Positions 41,503 through 49,606 of a stretch of DNA of 64,000 bases are shown here, piece after piece (position 1 is the stretch's first letter; each line of letters opens with the position of its first letter). Origin of the DNA: Sphaerisporangium album (GTDB taxonomy: Bacteria > Actinomycetota > Actinomycetes > Streptosporangiales > Streptosporangiaceae). The notes below the pieces were generated by a model that was not told the origin of the DNA, made no database searches, and saw only the letters and a program-made list of their open reading frames with translations. Location of the stretch: positions 1 through 64,000 of the forward strand of contig NZ_QOIL01000032.1 of assembly GCF_003323745.1 (NCBI RefSeq). The letters are read 5' to 3'. The position numbers and the translations under genes are program-made.

Positions 41503-42398
41503 GCGCCCTTGCCTCCCGTCGAACCGGTGTAGAGACGCCCGCACCACAGCAGCACGAGGACGATCACGAGGAGCTCGAAGACGCCCATGAGGACGGCGAT
41601 CGTCGCGGCCATCGAGTAGTCGTACTTCTCGAACGCCGCCTGGTAGGCCGCGATGGCCATCACGCGCGTCTCGTTCGCGGGCTCGCCGACGAGGTTGGCG
41701 GACGGGAACACCGAGAAGGCCAGCACGAACGCCAGGATGAACGTCGTCGCGAGTCCGGGCGTGAGCAGCGGCAGCGTGATGTGCCTGACCCGCTGCCAGG
41801 GGCCCGCGCCGAGCGTGGCGGCCGCGCGCTCCAGCGTCGGGTCTATGCCCGACATGTACGAGAGGACGAGCAGGAACGCGAACGGGAAGCCGGTGATGAG
41901 CAGCGAGAACAGCACGCCCCAGTAGTTGTAGATCAACCGGATGGGCTCGTGGACGAGGCCGATGTCCAGCAGCACCCGGTTGAACCAGCCCTTGGGGCCG
42001 AGGTAGCGCAGCAGGCCGTCGGCCACCAGGACGGTGCCGAGCGTGACCGGCAGCACCAGGATCGCGGTGAGCGGCCGCCGCCCCCGGAAGCGGCCGCGCA
42101 GCCGGTAGGCGATCGGCACCGACGCGCCCACGTTGACGAGCGCGGCGGGCAGCGCGAGCCGCATCGTCTTCCACACGGTGGAGCTCTGGTAGGAGTCGCG
42201 GAAGAACGCCTGGTAGTTGGCGAGCACCCCGCCCCCGGCGCGCGGCTGGAGCGACAGGCCGACGCCGTAGAGCATGGGGTAGAGGAACAGCAGCACGAGG
42301 ACCAGCACGGCGGGCACCAGCAGCAGGAGCACCCGGTCGATGCCGCGCTCGGCCAGCCGGTGCCGCAGCACGACCCGCGCGGCCCCGGTGGCGGCCAT
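41499..42398 (-). CDS. ABC transporter permease (PotB-like)
   Basis: 299-aa inner-membrane subunit. It begins MAATGAARVVLRHRLAERG, followed by helices such as VLLLLVPAVLVLVLLFLYPML, and its EAA loop is ERAAATLGAGPWQRVRHITLPLLTPG. I chose ATG 42398 because it forms TGATG with the stop of the ATPase's second reading frame; GTG 42401 in frame is also possible. That junction is evidence that the ATPase was meant to end here. Confidence 0.92.
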   Translation of the reverse strand: MAATGAARVVLRHRLAERGIDRVLLLLVPAVLVLVLLFLYPMLYGVGLSLQPRAGGGVLANYQAFFRDSYQSSTVWKTMRLALPAALVNVGASVPIAYRLRGRFRGRRPLTAILVLPVTLGTVLVADGLLRYLGPKGWFNRVLLDIGLVHEPIRLIYNYWGVLFSLLITGFPFAFLLVLSYMSGIDPTLERAAATLGAGPWQRVRHITLPLLTPGLATTFILAFVLAFSVFPSANLVGEPANETRVMAIAAYQAAFEKYDYSMAATIAVLMGVFELLVIVLVLLWCGRLYTGSTGGKGA

Positions 42399-43506
42399 CA
42401 CGCGACCGCCTCCGGGGCGTCATCGGCGCCGAAGACGAGGACGCGGTCGGCCGCGACGCTCAGCTCGATCTTCTCGCCCGGCCGCACCCGGTCGGGGACG
42501 CGGAAGTGGACCACCCTGCCCGACTCGGTCACCCCTCCACGGCCATCTCGCGGCCGTGGAACTCGGCGACCTCGACCGTGACGCGGATCGCGTTGGCCTG
42601 ACCCGCGCCGACGCGGAAGTCGTCCGGGCGGATGGCTGCGACCGCCGTGGGCCCGCCGAAGGGCTCCTGCGCCACGCCGATCAGCCGCAGCCCCGGTTCG
42701 GCAAGGATCACGCGGCCGCCCTCGTGGGCGATCACCGGCAGCTCCAGCAGGTTGCGGTAGCCCATGAAGCCCGCGACGTAGGTGTTGACGGGGTACGTGT
42801 AGACCTGCTCGGGCGAGCCGATCTGCTCGACCAGGCCGTGGCGCAGCACGACGACGCGGTCCGCCAGCGCGAGCGCCTCCTCCTGGTCGTGGGTGACGTA
42901 CACCGTGGTGAGGCCGAGCGACTGGTGGAGCCTGCGGATCTCGGTGCGCATCTGCAGGCGCAGCTTGGCGTCGAGGTTCGACAGCGGCTCGTCCATGAGC
43001 ACTAGGCGCGGGCGGATCACGATGGCCCGGGCGATGGCGACCCGCTGCTGCTGGCCGCCGGAGAGCCGGCCGGGCAGCTTGTCCGCCTGGTCGGAGAGCT
43101 CGACGAGCGCGAGGGCCTCGTCCACGCGCCTGGCCATCTCGGGCTTGGGGATCCCCCGGACGGCGAGCCCGAACCCGACGTTCCCGCGCACCGGCAGGTG
43201 GGGGAAGAGCGCGTAGTTCTGGAAGACCATGCCGAACCCGCGCTTCTCCGGAGGGAGCGGGTCGATGCGCTCGTCGTCCAGCCAGATGCTGCCTCCGGTC
43301 AGGGGGAGGAGCCCGGCGAGGCAGTTCAGGGCGGTCGACTTGCCGCAGCCGGACGGGCCGAGGAGGGCGATGAACTCGCCGCCCTCGATCGTGAGGTCCA
43401 GCCGGTCCAGAGCCGTCGTGGATCCGAACCGCCGGGACACCCCGTCCATCCGCAGGGCACGGAAGCCGCCGCGTATCTTTCCGGGGAGTACGGATTGGTG
43501 TGTCAC
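42398..43506 (-). pseudogene. ABC transporter ATPase (PotA/FbpC-like) split by a frameshift in its TOBE domain
   Basis: The ATPase domain is intact in the first frame (43506-42529, 325 aa): Walker A GPSGCGKST, Q-loop, signature LSGGQQQR, Walker B VLMDEP, and the switch His in THDQEE. The frame stops right after EFHGREMAVEG, where TOBE domains normally continue. The continuation (VTESGRVVHFRVPDRV..., then ELSVAADRVLVFG, 44 residues) is present in the next frame at 42532-42398 and ends at the permease start. One base is missing at a C run on the plus strand (42532-42535). The core may still hydrolyse ATP. A sequencing error, real truncation or programmed frameshift are all possible. Confidence 0.82.
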
Positions 43507-43558
43507 GCGTTCCTCGCAGCGCTGCCGTGGGTGCGGTATGAGGGGCGGGGACCGGGGG

Positions 43559-44773
43559 TCACGACTTCTTCACCTTGTCGCCGCCGATCTCCTTGTCCCA
43601 CTTGTCGAAGGCAGCCACCAGCGCCTTGGCGTCGAGCGGCACGGCCTTGGGGTTCTGCTCGATCAGCCGGTCGTACTCGGGCCGGCCGAAGTCCTTGATC
43701 GCCTGCCGGCTCTCCGGCGGCGCCATGGCGAGGGTCACGCCCTTCACCGCCGGGCCCGGGTAGAAGTACCCCTTGTCGTAGGTGACGGCCTGCTGCTGCG
43801 GTGTGAGCGCGAACTTCATCAGGTCCAGCACGACGGCCAGCTTCTCGCCGGTGATGCCCTTCGGGACGACCATGTAGTGCGCGTCGGTGACCCAGGTGAA
43901 GCCCTCCAGCGTCTGGGTCCTGAAGTCCTTGGGCACCTGGCCGAGCACGCGCGGGTTGATGTCCCAGCCGGTGGTCGACAGGATGATGTCGCGGGTGCCC
44001 TCGCCGAGCTCCTTCATGGTCTGGGAGGTGCCGGTCGGGTAGTACTCGATGTACCGCCCGAGGTCCTTGAGGTACTTCCAGGTGTTGGCCCAGCCTGCGA
44101 CCGGGTCCTTCGGGTCGCTGTCCTTCAGGATGTACGGCAGGCCCATGAGGAACGTGCGGCCGGGCCCTGAGTTGGCCGGGCGCGCGTACTCCAGCTTCTT
44201 CGGGTGCTCCTTGGCCCAGGCGAGCAGGTCGGCGGCCGTCCTCGGCGGGTCCGGGACGGTGGCGGGGTTGTACTCGATCAGCGGCCCCGACGGGTAGTAC
44301 GTGACGATGAGGCCCCGGCCCCGCGCGAGCTCCAGCATCTTCGCCGCGGGGTCGAGATAGCCGCCGGTGCCCGGCAGCTTGTCCTTGTACTTGCCCGCCA
44401 GGTCGACCCACAGGTTCTGCTCCAGGCCGGAGGCCAGGCCGTCGGTGCCGGTGAGCACGAGGTCGATGTCCAGGCGTCCGGCGTCCTGCTGGGCCTTGAC
44501 CTTGCCGGCCAGCTCGGGGGCGGTCACCTTCGTGTACGTGATCTTGCTGACGGTCTTGGGGTGCGCGGCCTTGTAGTTGTCGAAGATCTGCTGGGTGAGC
44601 TGCAGGTTGCCCGCGACGTCCACGATGTTGAGCGTCACCGCGTCGCCCGGCATCTTCACGTCCCCGGCGGCGGGTTCGGGGACGAAGCCCGCGCCGGCGT
44701 CCGGCGCCCCGCAGGCGCCGAGGACCGTCAGTGCGAGAAGACCCGCCAGGGCGGACGATCGGGGAGATCTCAT
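43559..44773 (-). CDS. ABC transporter solute-binding lipoprotein
   Basis: 404-aa receptor of the leftward transport operon. The lipobox is LTVLGAC (Cys about residue 21). The core shows the type-2 solute-binding fold (VTLNIVDVAGNLQLTQQIFDNYKAAHP; LVTYYPSGPLIEYNP-like IVTYYPSGPLIEYNP; GTRDIILSTTGWDINPRVLG). The operon order is receptor, ATPase, permease, permease. It lies divergent from the DHDPS-family gene across a 230-bp region with a GATATA operator, which suggests import of the compound that the enzymes use. Confidence 0.9.
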   Translation of the reverse strand: MRSPRSSALAGLLALTVLGACGAPDAGAGFVPEPAAGDVKMPGDAVTLNIVDVAGNLQLTQQIFDNYKAAHPKTVSKITYTKVTAPELAGKVKAQQDAGRLDIDLVLTGTDGLASGLEQNLWVDLAGKYKDKLPGTGGYLDPAAKMLELARGRGLIVTYYPSGPLIEYNPATVPDPPRTAADLLAWAKEHPKKLEYARPANSGPGRTFLMGLPYILKDSDPKDPVAGWANTWKYLKDLGRYIEYYPTGTSQTMKELGEGTRDIILSTTGWDINPRVLGQVPKDFRTQTLEGFTWVTDAHYMVVPKGITGEKLAVVLDLMKFALTPQQQAVTYDKGYFYPGPAVKGVTLAMAPPESRQAIKDFGRPEYDRLIEQNPKAVPLDAKALVAAFDKWDKEIGGDKVKKS

Positions 44774-44958
44774 GGGGGGTGAACCTCCTTCGGCGCGCCG
44801 CGAGGCGCTGCGAGCACAGGATCAGCCCGGGGGTCGCCGTCCTGCCGGGAACGAGCGGCCGGGCGGCCCGGTCCGGCTGGTGACCGAGCCGCTCGGCTGT
44901 GCGCACCCCAGAATGAAAACGATTGTGAGAGATGTCAATAGGTCGGCATGACGATGTA

Positions 44959-44970
44959 CTGATATACCAG
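44959..44970. promoter_or_regulatory. GATATA-core operator at the transporter/DHDPS divergent promoter
   Basis: CTGATATACCAG is a near-palindrome. Similar sites are found at 51347-51358 and 47423-47433, all at promoters of the same presumed sugar-acid regulon. It lies 34 bp before the DHDPS ATG. Confidence 0.65.
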
Positions 44971-45003
44971 ATCTCAGCAGCCACCCACGAAGGGGAGATC
45001 AGG

Positions 45004-45918
45004 ATGCTGGATGACGTCAGGCGGGCGCTCGGCTCGGTGGTGTCCGTGCCGGTCACGCCGTTCGACGAGCGGGGCGCGATCGACGAGCCCGCCTTCGCCG
45101 CCGTGGTGACCCGCATGGTCGCGGCGGGCATCGGGACGGTCACGCCCAACGGCAACACCGGCGAGTTCTACTCGCTGTCGGTCCCCGAGTTGCGCCGCGT
45201 GGTCGCGATGACGGTCGCGGCGGCGGGGGAGGCCACGGTGATCGCGGGCGTCGGCCACGACACCGCGCGGGCCGTCGAGCTCGCCACCGAGGCGGCGGGC
45301 CTCGGGGCGCACGGGGTCATGGTGCACCAGCCCGTGCATCCCTACCAGACCGAGACCGGCTGGGTCGACTACCACCGGGCCGTCGCCGAGGCCGTCCCGG
45401 GGCTCGGCGTGGTCTGCTACGTGCGCTCGCCGCTGGTGACCGCGAGGGCGCTGAAGGCCCTCGTGTCCGCCTGCCCTAATGTGGTCGGCGTGAAGTACGC
45501 CGTTCCCGATCCGGTGCGGTTCGCCGAGAACGCCGCGGAGCTCCCCGAGGTGGCGTGGGTGTGCGGGCTGGCCGAGAGCTGGGCGCCGTTCTACTGGACG
45601 GGCGGCGCGCGCGGCTTCACCTCCGGCCTGGCCGTCATCGCCCCCGAGCGGTCCCTGGAACTGCTGGCCCGTCTCCAGGACGGCGACCAGGAGGGGGCGA
45701 TGGAGCTGTGGGCGCGGCTCAAGCCGATCGAGGACCTGCGCGCCCGGCACGGCAACGGTAACAACGTCTCGGTCCTGAAGGAGGGGCTGGCCCAGCTCGG
45801 CGTCTGCCGCAGGGACGTGCGCCCGCCGATCTCCCCGCTCACCGACGCCGAGCGCGACGAGGTCACGGCGATCCTGAAGTCCCTCGACCTGGAAGTGCGG
45901 AAGGGAAGGGCCGCGTGA
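45004..45918 (+). CDS. DHDPS-family aldolase/dehydratase (2-keto-3-deoxy sugar acid type)
   Basis: 304-aa class I (Schiff-base) TIM barrel. Seen: SVPVTPFDERGAIDE, the TPNGNTGEFYSLSVPE phosphate/carboxylate loop, Y139 and the Schiff-base lysine K164 in NVVGVKYAV. Family members in sugar-acid clusters are KDG/KDA aldolases or dehydratases (for example 2-keto-3-deoxyarabonate dehydratase) rather than true dihydrodipicolinate synthase. ATG 45004 follows GGGGAGATCAGG; the longer frame to 44932 crosses the operator. The stop overlaps the next start (GTGA). Confidence 0.87.
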   Translation: MLDDVRRALGSVVSVPVTPFDERGAIDEPAFAAVVTRMVAAGIGTVTPNGNTGEFYSLSVPELRRVVAMTVAAAGEATVIAGVGHDTARAVELATEAAGLGAHGVMVHQPVHPYQTETGWVDYHRAVAEAVPGLGVVCYVRSPLVTARALKALVSACPNVVGVKYAVPDPVRFAENAAELPEVAWVCGLAESWAPFYWTGGARGFTSGLAVIAPERSLELLARLQDGDQEGAMELWARLKPIEDLRARHGNGNNVSVLKEGLAQLGVCRRDVRPPISPLTDAERDEVTAILKSLDLEVRKGRAA

Positions 45919-46649
45919 GCGAGCTGCGGGAACCCCTGGACGCGGACGTGCTGGACGCGCTGCGCCGGGTGTCGACGGCGACGGTCACCACACAGTTGTT
46001 CGCCCGGGGGCTGCGCAACACCTTCATGCAAGGGCTTCGCCCGCTCAATCCCGGCCACACCCGCATGGTGGGGGAGGCCTTCACGCTGCGGCACATTCCC
46101 GCGCGCGAGGACCTCGACGTGCTGGCGGTCTTCAAGGACTACGATCACCCGCAGCGGCTCGCCGTCGAGTCGGTGGGGCCGGGTCAGGTGCTCGTCATGG
46201 ACTGCAGGGGGCAGACCCGGGCGGCCTCGATCGGCGGCATCCTGGCCACGCGCCTGCTGCGGCGCGGCGTCGCGGGCCTGGTCACCGACGGCGCGGTGCG
46301 CGACTCGCCGTTCTTCGCCGAGCTGCCGCTGCCGGCCTTCGCCGCCGGGGTGTGCGCGACCACCAACCTGGCCCGCCACCACGCCGTCGACCTGCAGGTG
46401 CCGATCGGCTGCGCTGAGGTGCCCGTCTACCCGGGCGACGTCATCGTCGCGGACGCCGAGGGCGTGGTCTGCGTCCCCCGCCACCTGGCGGCGGAGATCG
46501 CGCGCGACGCGTCGGCGCAGGAACGGCTGGAGGAGTTCATCCAGTCGGAGGTGGACGCGGGCGCCCCCCTGCGCGGCACCTACCCCCCGGACGAGGTCAC
46601 CCTCCGCCGCTACGAGGCCAGGCTCCAGGACCCGGACGCCTCTCGCTGA
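45915..46649 (+). CDS. RraA-like protein (aldolase/decarboxylase family)
   Basis: 244-aa member of the RraA-like/HMG aldolase family. The signature GGILATRLLRRGVAGLVTDGAVRDSP holds the metal- and substrate-binding Arg-Asp pair, and VYPGDVIVADAEGVVCVPRHLA is typical of the C-terminal half. Such proteins act as divalent-metal keto-acid aldolases (pyruvate-forming) or decarboxylases. GTG 45915 is coupled to the DHDPS gene, which suggests consecutive steps on a 2-keto acid. Confidence 0.87.
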   Translation: MSELREPLDADVLDALRRVSTATVTTQLFARGLRNTFMQGLRPLNPGHTRMVGEAFTLRHIPAREDLDVLAVFKDYDHPQRLAVESVGPGQVLVMDCRGQTRAASIGGILATRLLRRGVAGLVTDGAVRDSPFFAELPLPAFAAGVCATTNLARHHAVDLQVPIGCAEVPVYPGDVIVADAEGVVCVPRHLAAEIARDASAQERLEEFIQSEVDAGAPLRGTYPPDEVTLRRYEARLQDPDASR

Positions 46650-46704
46650 CCCGGGCGCCCCTTCCCGCGGAGCCGGCACCGGACGGCGCCGCGGGACGGA
46701 TCGC

Positions 46705-46727
46705 CGTGGCCGGGATGGCCGGCCACG
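46705..46727. terminator. Bidirectional terminator hairpin
   Basis: CGTGGCCGG (46705-46713) pairs with CCGGCCACG (46719-46727), 9 bp with a 5-nt loop, between the convergent RraA-like and GntR genes. Confidence 0.75.
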
Positions 46728-46739
46728 CGCGCCGGCCTG

Positions 46740-47414
46740 TCAGCTCGCCGGCGTACGGGACAGGTGGGTGACGGAGCGCTTGATGTGCGCCCTGGTCAGG
46801 CGTTCGGCCAGGGGCGCGTCGCCCCGCTCGACGGCGGCCAGGATGTTCTCGTGCTCGGTGAACTCCTCGCGCCACGTCGGCCAGTGCCGCCACAGCACCG
46901 TCACCGTGCCGAGGGCGGCGAGGTTCTGCAGGTCGTCCAGCTGGGCGGTGACCAGCTCGTTGTCACAGGCGTGGTACAGCGCGTGGTGGAACCGCCGGTT
47001 GGCCAGGCTGAGCGCCGTCGGGTCGTCGCCCGACAGCAGCCCGCCCGCCTCCGCGAGCGCCTCGCGCGCCTCCCGCACGGTCGCCGGGTTCGCGAGCCGG
47101 GTGGACGCCGCGACGGCCCACGGTTCGAGCAGCAGCCGCACCTCGTTCGCCTTGCGCAGGTCGGCGGCGTCCAGCACGCGCACGCTGACCCCGCGGTTCG
47201 GGCTGATGACGACGAGCCCGGTCGAGGCGAGGCTGATCAGCGCCTCGCGCACCGGGGTCTTGGACACCCCGAGCTGCTCGGCGAGCCTGCGTTCGACCAG
47301 CGTCTCGCCGGGCTTGATGCGGCCGGACAGGATGGCGGCCCGGATCGAGTCGGCGACGAGGTCGGTGCGCGTGGTCGACCGCGCCACCGGCCGCAGCGCC
47401 GGCTCCTCTGACAT
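46740..47414 (-). CDS. GntR-family regulator with FCD domain
   Basis: About 224-aa regulator. The winged HTH (RTDLVADSIRAAILSGRIKPGETLVERRLAEQLGVSKTPVREALISL) is followed by an all-helical FCD domain (LRKANEVRLLLEPWAVAASTRLA; NRRFHHALYHACDNELV; with metal-ligand-like Asp/His residues in HENILAAVERGDAPLAERLTRAHIKRSV). ATG 47414 is chosen because the putative operator/-10 (CGATATACCCG, 47433-47423) lies just before it; GTG 47441 would put that site inside the coding sequence. It probably represses the transporter, DHDPS and IlvD promoters. Confidence 0.87.
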   Translation of the reverse strand: MSEEPALRPVARSTTRTDLVADSIRAAILSGRIKPGETLVERRLAEQLGVSKTPVREALISLASTGLVVISPNRGVSVRVLDAADLRKANEVRLLLEPWAVAASTRLANPATVREAREALAEAGGLLSGDDPTALSLANRRFHHALYHACDNELVTAQLDDLQNLAALGTVTVLWRHWPTWREEFTEHENILAAVERGDAPLAERLTRAHIKRSVTHLSRTPAS

Positions 47415-47422
47415 GTCGTACA

Positions 47423-47433
47423 CGGGTATATCG
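47423..47433. promoter_or_regulatory. GATATA-core operator at the FCD regulator gene
   Basis: On the minus strand it reads CGATATACCCG, matching GATATACC of the site at 44959-44970. It lies 9-19 bp before the chosen start, where it would block transcription and produce autoregulation. Confidence 0.5.
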
Positions 47434-47468
47434 TCGCGCACCCGGAGCCCGGGTGCGGCCTGGCGGTG

Positions 47469-47921
47469 TCAGGCGTCCGCGTGGGCCTCGGACTCCAGGG
47501 CGGCGCGGGCGTCGTAGGCTGCGCGGGCGGCCGCGATCTCGGTCTGGTGGGCCTCGGTCCAGGTGACCAGGGCCTTGATGGTCTCGTGCAGCGTGGCGCC
47601 GAGGGGTGTGAGCGCGTAGTCGACGCGGGGCGGCACGGTGGCGTGCACGGTGCGGGTCACCAGGCCGTCGCGTTCGAGATGGCGCAGGGTGCGGGTCAGC
47701 ATGCGCTGGCTGACGCCGTCGATCCTGCGGCGCAGCTCGGTGAAGCGGAGGCTGCGCTGGTCGAGCAGCGCGATCACGAGCAGTGACCACTTGTCGGCGA
47801 TCCGGTCCAGGATCTGCCGGACCTCGCAGTCCTCGCGGGTGTCCCACTGAAGGACGTCGAAGTCGTCGCCGGTATCACAGCAGTGACCGAGGGACTTGGA
47901 AGTGCCGTCTTCCATGGTCAT
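47469..47921 (-). CDS. HxlR-family transcriptional regulator
   Basis: 150-aa winged-helix regulator. The HxlR core is CEVRQILDRIADKWSLLVIALLDQRSLRFTELRRRIDGVSQRMLTRTLRHLERDGLVTRTVHATVPPRVDYALTPLG. Three Cys lie ahead of the core (C14, C15 and one in REDCEV), which could sense redox or electrophiles. It diverges from the MFS transporter gene across 121 bp, so it most likely controls that pump. Confidence 0.92.
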   Translation of the reverse strand: MTMEDGTSKSLGHCCDTGDDFDVLQWDTREDCEVRQILDRIADKWSLLVIALLDQRSLRFTELRRRIDGVSQRMLTRTLRHLERDGLVTRTVHATVPPRVDYALTPLGATLHETIKALVTWTEAHQTEIAAARAAYDARAALESEAHADA

Positions 47922-47960
47922 CGATGGTGCCTGATGATGCTGCCAGTTACAAGAGGGAAC

Positions 47961-47984
47961 CGACGGTCGTTTCGGTAACCGTCG
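47961..47984. promoter_or_regulatory. Inverted repeat in the HxlR/MFS divergent promoter
   Basis: CGACGGT (47961-47967) and ACCGTCG (47978-47984) flank a centre that includes CGGTAACCG. A GTTAC (47946-47950)/GTAAC (47975-47979) pair overlaps. One of these is probably the HxlR operator. Confidence 0.5.
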
Positions 47985-48042
47985 TCGGTCCGGTGCTTGG
48001 AACGGTTTCGTCGTTTCGCGTCACAGGGAGAGGAGTCGGCTC

Positions 48043-49509
48043 ATGTCCACATTCGGGGGCCATCCGGACGGCGGCAGAGACCTCGGTACGGACGGCCGTA
48101 TGGGCGCGCGTGCCTGGGGGGTGTTGTACGTGCTGTGCGGTGCGATCTTCCTGGAGGGCATCGACGTGGCGATGCTGAACGTGGCGCTGCCGTCGATCCG
48201 GGCCGACCTCGGCCTGTCGACCGGGATGCTCAGCGGCGTGGTCAGCGCCTACGTGCTCGGCTACGGCGGCTTCATGCTGCTGGGAGGCCGCGCCGCCGAC
48301 CTGCTGGGCCGCCGCCGCATGTTCCTGCTCTGGCTGACGGTCTTCCTGGTCTTCTCGGGCCTCGGCGGGCTGGCCACCGAGGGGTGGATGCTGCTGGTCG
48401 CCCGGTTCGTCACCGGGGTCGCGGCGGCCTTCATGGCCCCCGCCGGGTTGTCGCTGGTCACCGCCCACTTCCCCGAGGGACCGCGGCGCACCAAGGCCCT
48501 CGGCGTCTACGCCGGGACGGCCGCGGGCGGGTTCTCGCTCGGCCTGGTCGCCGGCGGGCTGCTGGCCTCGCTGGGCTGGCGGTGGGTGTTCTTCGCGCCG
48601 GTCATCCTGTCGGCGCTGATCCTCGCCGCCGCCGTGCCGCTCATCGGGCGCGAGGACGCCCCGCCGCGCCCGGCGGGCGGGTTCGACCTGGCGGGGGCGC
48701 TGGTCGTCACCGGCGCGATGCTGCTGCTGGTGTACGGAGTGGTCCGCCTGGAGCACCCCGGCAACGACTGGGCCGGCACGGCGGGCGCGTTCGCGGGCGG
48801 GCTCGCGGCGCTGGGCGCGTTCGCCGCGATCGAGCGCCGCTCGGCCGCCCCGCTGGTCCGGCTCGGCATCCTGCGCTCGGGTTCGCTCGTCCGTACCAAC
48901 GCCGGGGCGCTGCTGTTCATCGGCTCCTTCGCCGGGTTCCAGTTCCTGGTCACCCTGTATCTGCAGGAGCTGCGCGGGTGGAGCGCCCTGCAGACGGGCC
49001 TGGCGATGCTGGTCGTCGGCGTCGACACCGTGCTCGCCCCCACGCTGACGCCCCGGCTGGTGGCCCGCTTCGGCAACCTGCGCGTGCTGTTCGGCGGGCT
49101 GGTGCTCGCGGCCGTGGCCTACGCGCTGTTCCTGCCGGTCGGCCCGGACTGGGCCTACGCCGCCATGCTGCCCACGATGGCGCTGCTCGGCCTGGCCTTC
49201 TCCCTGGCCTACGGCCCGCTCACCATGGCCGCCACCGACGGCGTCGCCGAGCACGAGCAGGGCCTGGCCGGTGGCCTGCTCTACACCGCGATGCAGTTCG
49301 GCACCGCGCTCGGCCTGTCGGCGGTGACGGCCGTGAACGTCGGGGCGCTCGCGGGCGGCTCGCCGCAGGACGCGCTCGGGGCGCTGCGGGCCGCGCTGGT
49401 CGTCCCGGTGACGGCAGCGGTCGTCGCGGCGGTCGTCACCGCGTTCGGCCTGCGCACGCGCGGTTCCGTCCCCGCGCCGGAACCCGCGCCCGCGGAGAGC
49501 CTGACCTGA
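48043..49509 (+). CDS. DHA2-type (14-TM) MFS multidrug efflux transporter
   Basis: 488-aa drug:H+ antiporter-like protein. Seen: DxxxxNVALP-type start (FLEGIDVAMLNVALPSIRADLG), motif A GGRAADLLGRRRMF, motif C region GVYAGTAAGGFSLGLVAGGLLASLGWRWVFF, and about 14 hydrophobic helices. It is the probable target of the divergent HxlR regulator. The substrate is unknown; quinones and antibiotics are common for HxlR-linked pumps. Confidence 0.92.
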   Translation: MSTFGGHPDGGRDLGTDGRMGARAWGVLYVLCGAIFLEGIDVAMLNVALPSIRADLGLSTGMLSGVVSAYVLGYGGFMLLGGRAADLLGRRRMFLLWLTVFLVFSGLGGLATEGWMLLVARFVTGVAAAFMAPAGLSLVTAHFPEGPRRTKALGVYAGTAAGGFSLGLVAGGLLASLGWRWVFFAPVILSALILAAAVPLIGREDAPPRPAGGFDLAGALVVTGAMLLLVYGVVRLEHPGNDWAGTAGAFAGGLAALGAFAAIERRSAAPLVRLGILRSGSLVRTNAGALLFIGSFAGFQFLVTLYLQELRGWSALQTGLAMLVVGVDTVLAPTLTPRLVARFGNLRVLFGGLVLAAVAYALFLPVGPDWAYAAMLPTMALLGLAFSLAYGPLTMAATDGVAEHEQGLAGGLLYTAMQFGTALGLSAVTAVNVGALAGGSPQDALGALRAALVVPVTAAVVAAVVTAFGLRTRGSVPAPEPAPAESLT

Positions 49510-49606
49510 CCCGCGAGAGGGCCTGACCCGACCCGCGAGACCGCCTGGACCGGGGCGCGGGTTGGCCAGACCTCACGCGCGGGAGGACACCGGCGCCGGG
49601 CGCGGG

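Noticed and set aside
40651-42423. Single long 590-codon permease read as one gene
   Set aside because: Its first half is an out-of-frame shadow of the partner permease; only the part from GTG 41502 shows transporter helices and an EAA loop.
43503-45158. 551-codon frame overlapping the solute-binding lipoprotein
   Set aside because: It is a frame shifted copy of the lipoprotein gene with Arg/Pro-rich product; the lipoprotein frame has a lipobox and fold motifs.
45004-45918. Genuine dihydrodipicolinate synthase (lysine pathway)
   Set aside because: The context is a sugar-acid regulon with RraA-like, IlvD/Edd and transporter genes; no lysine gene is nearby.
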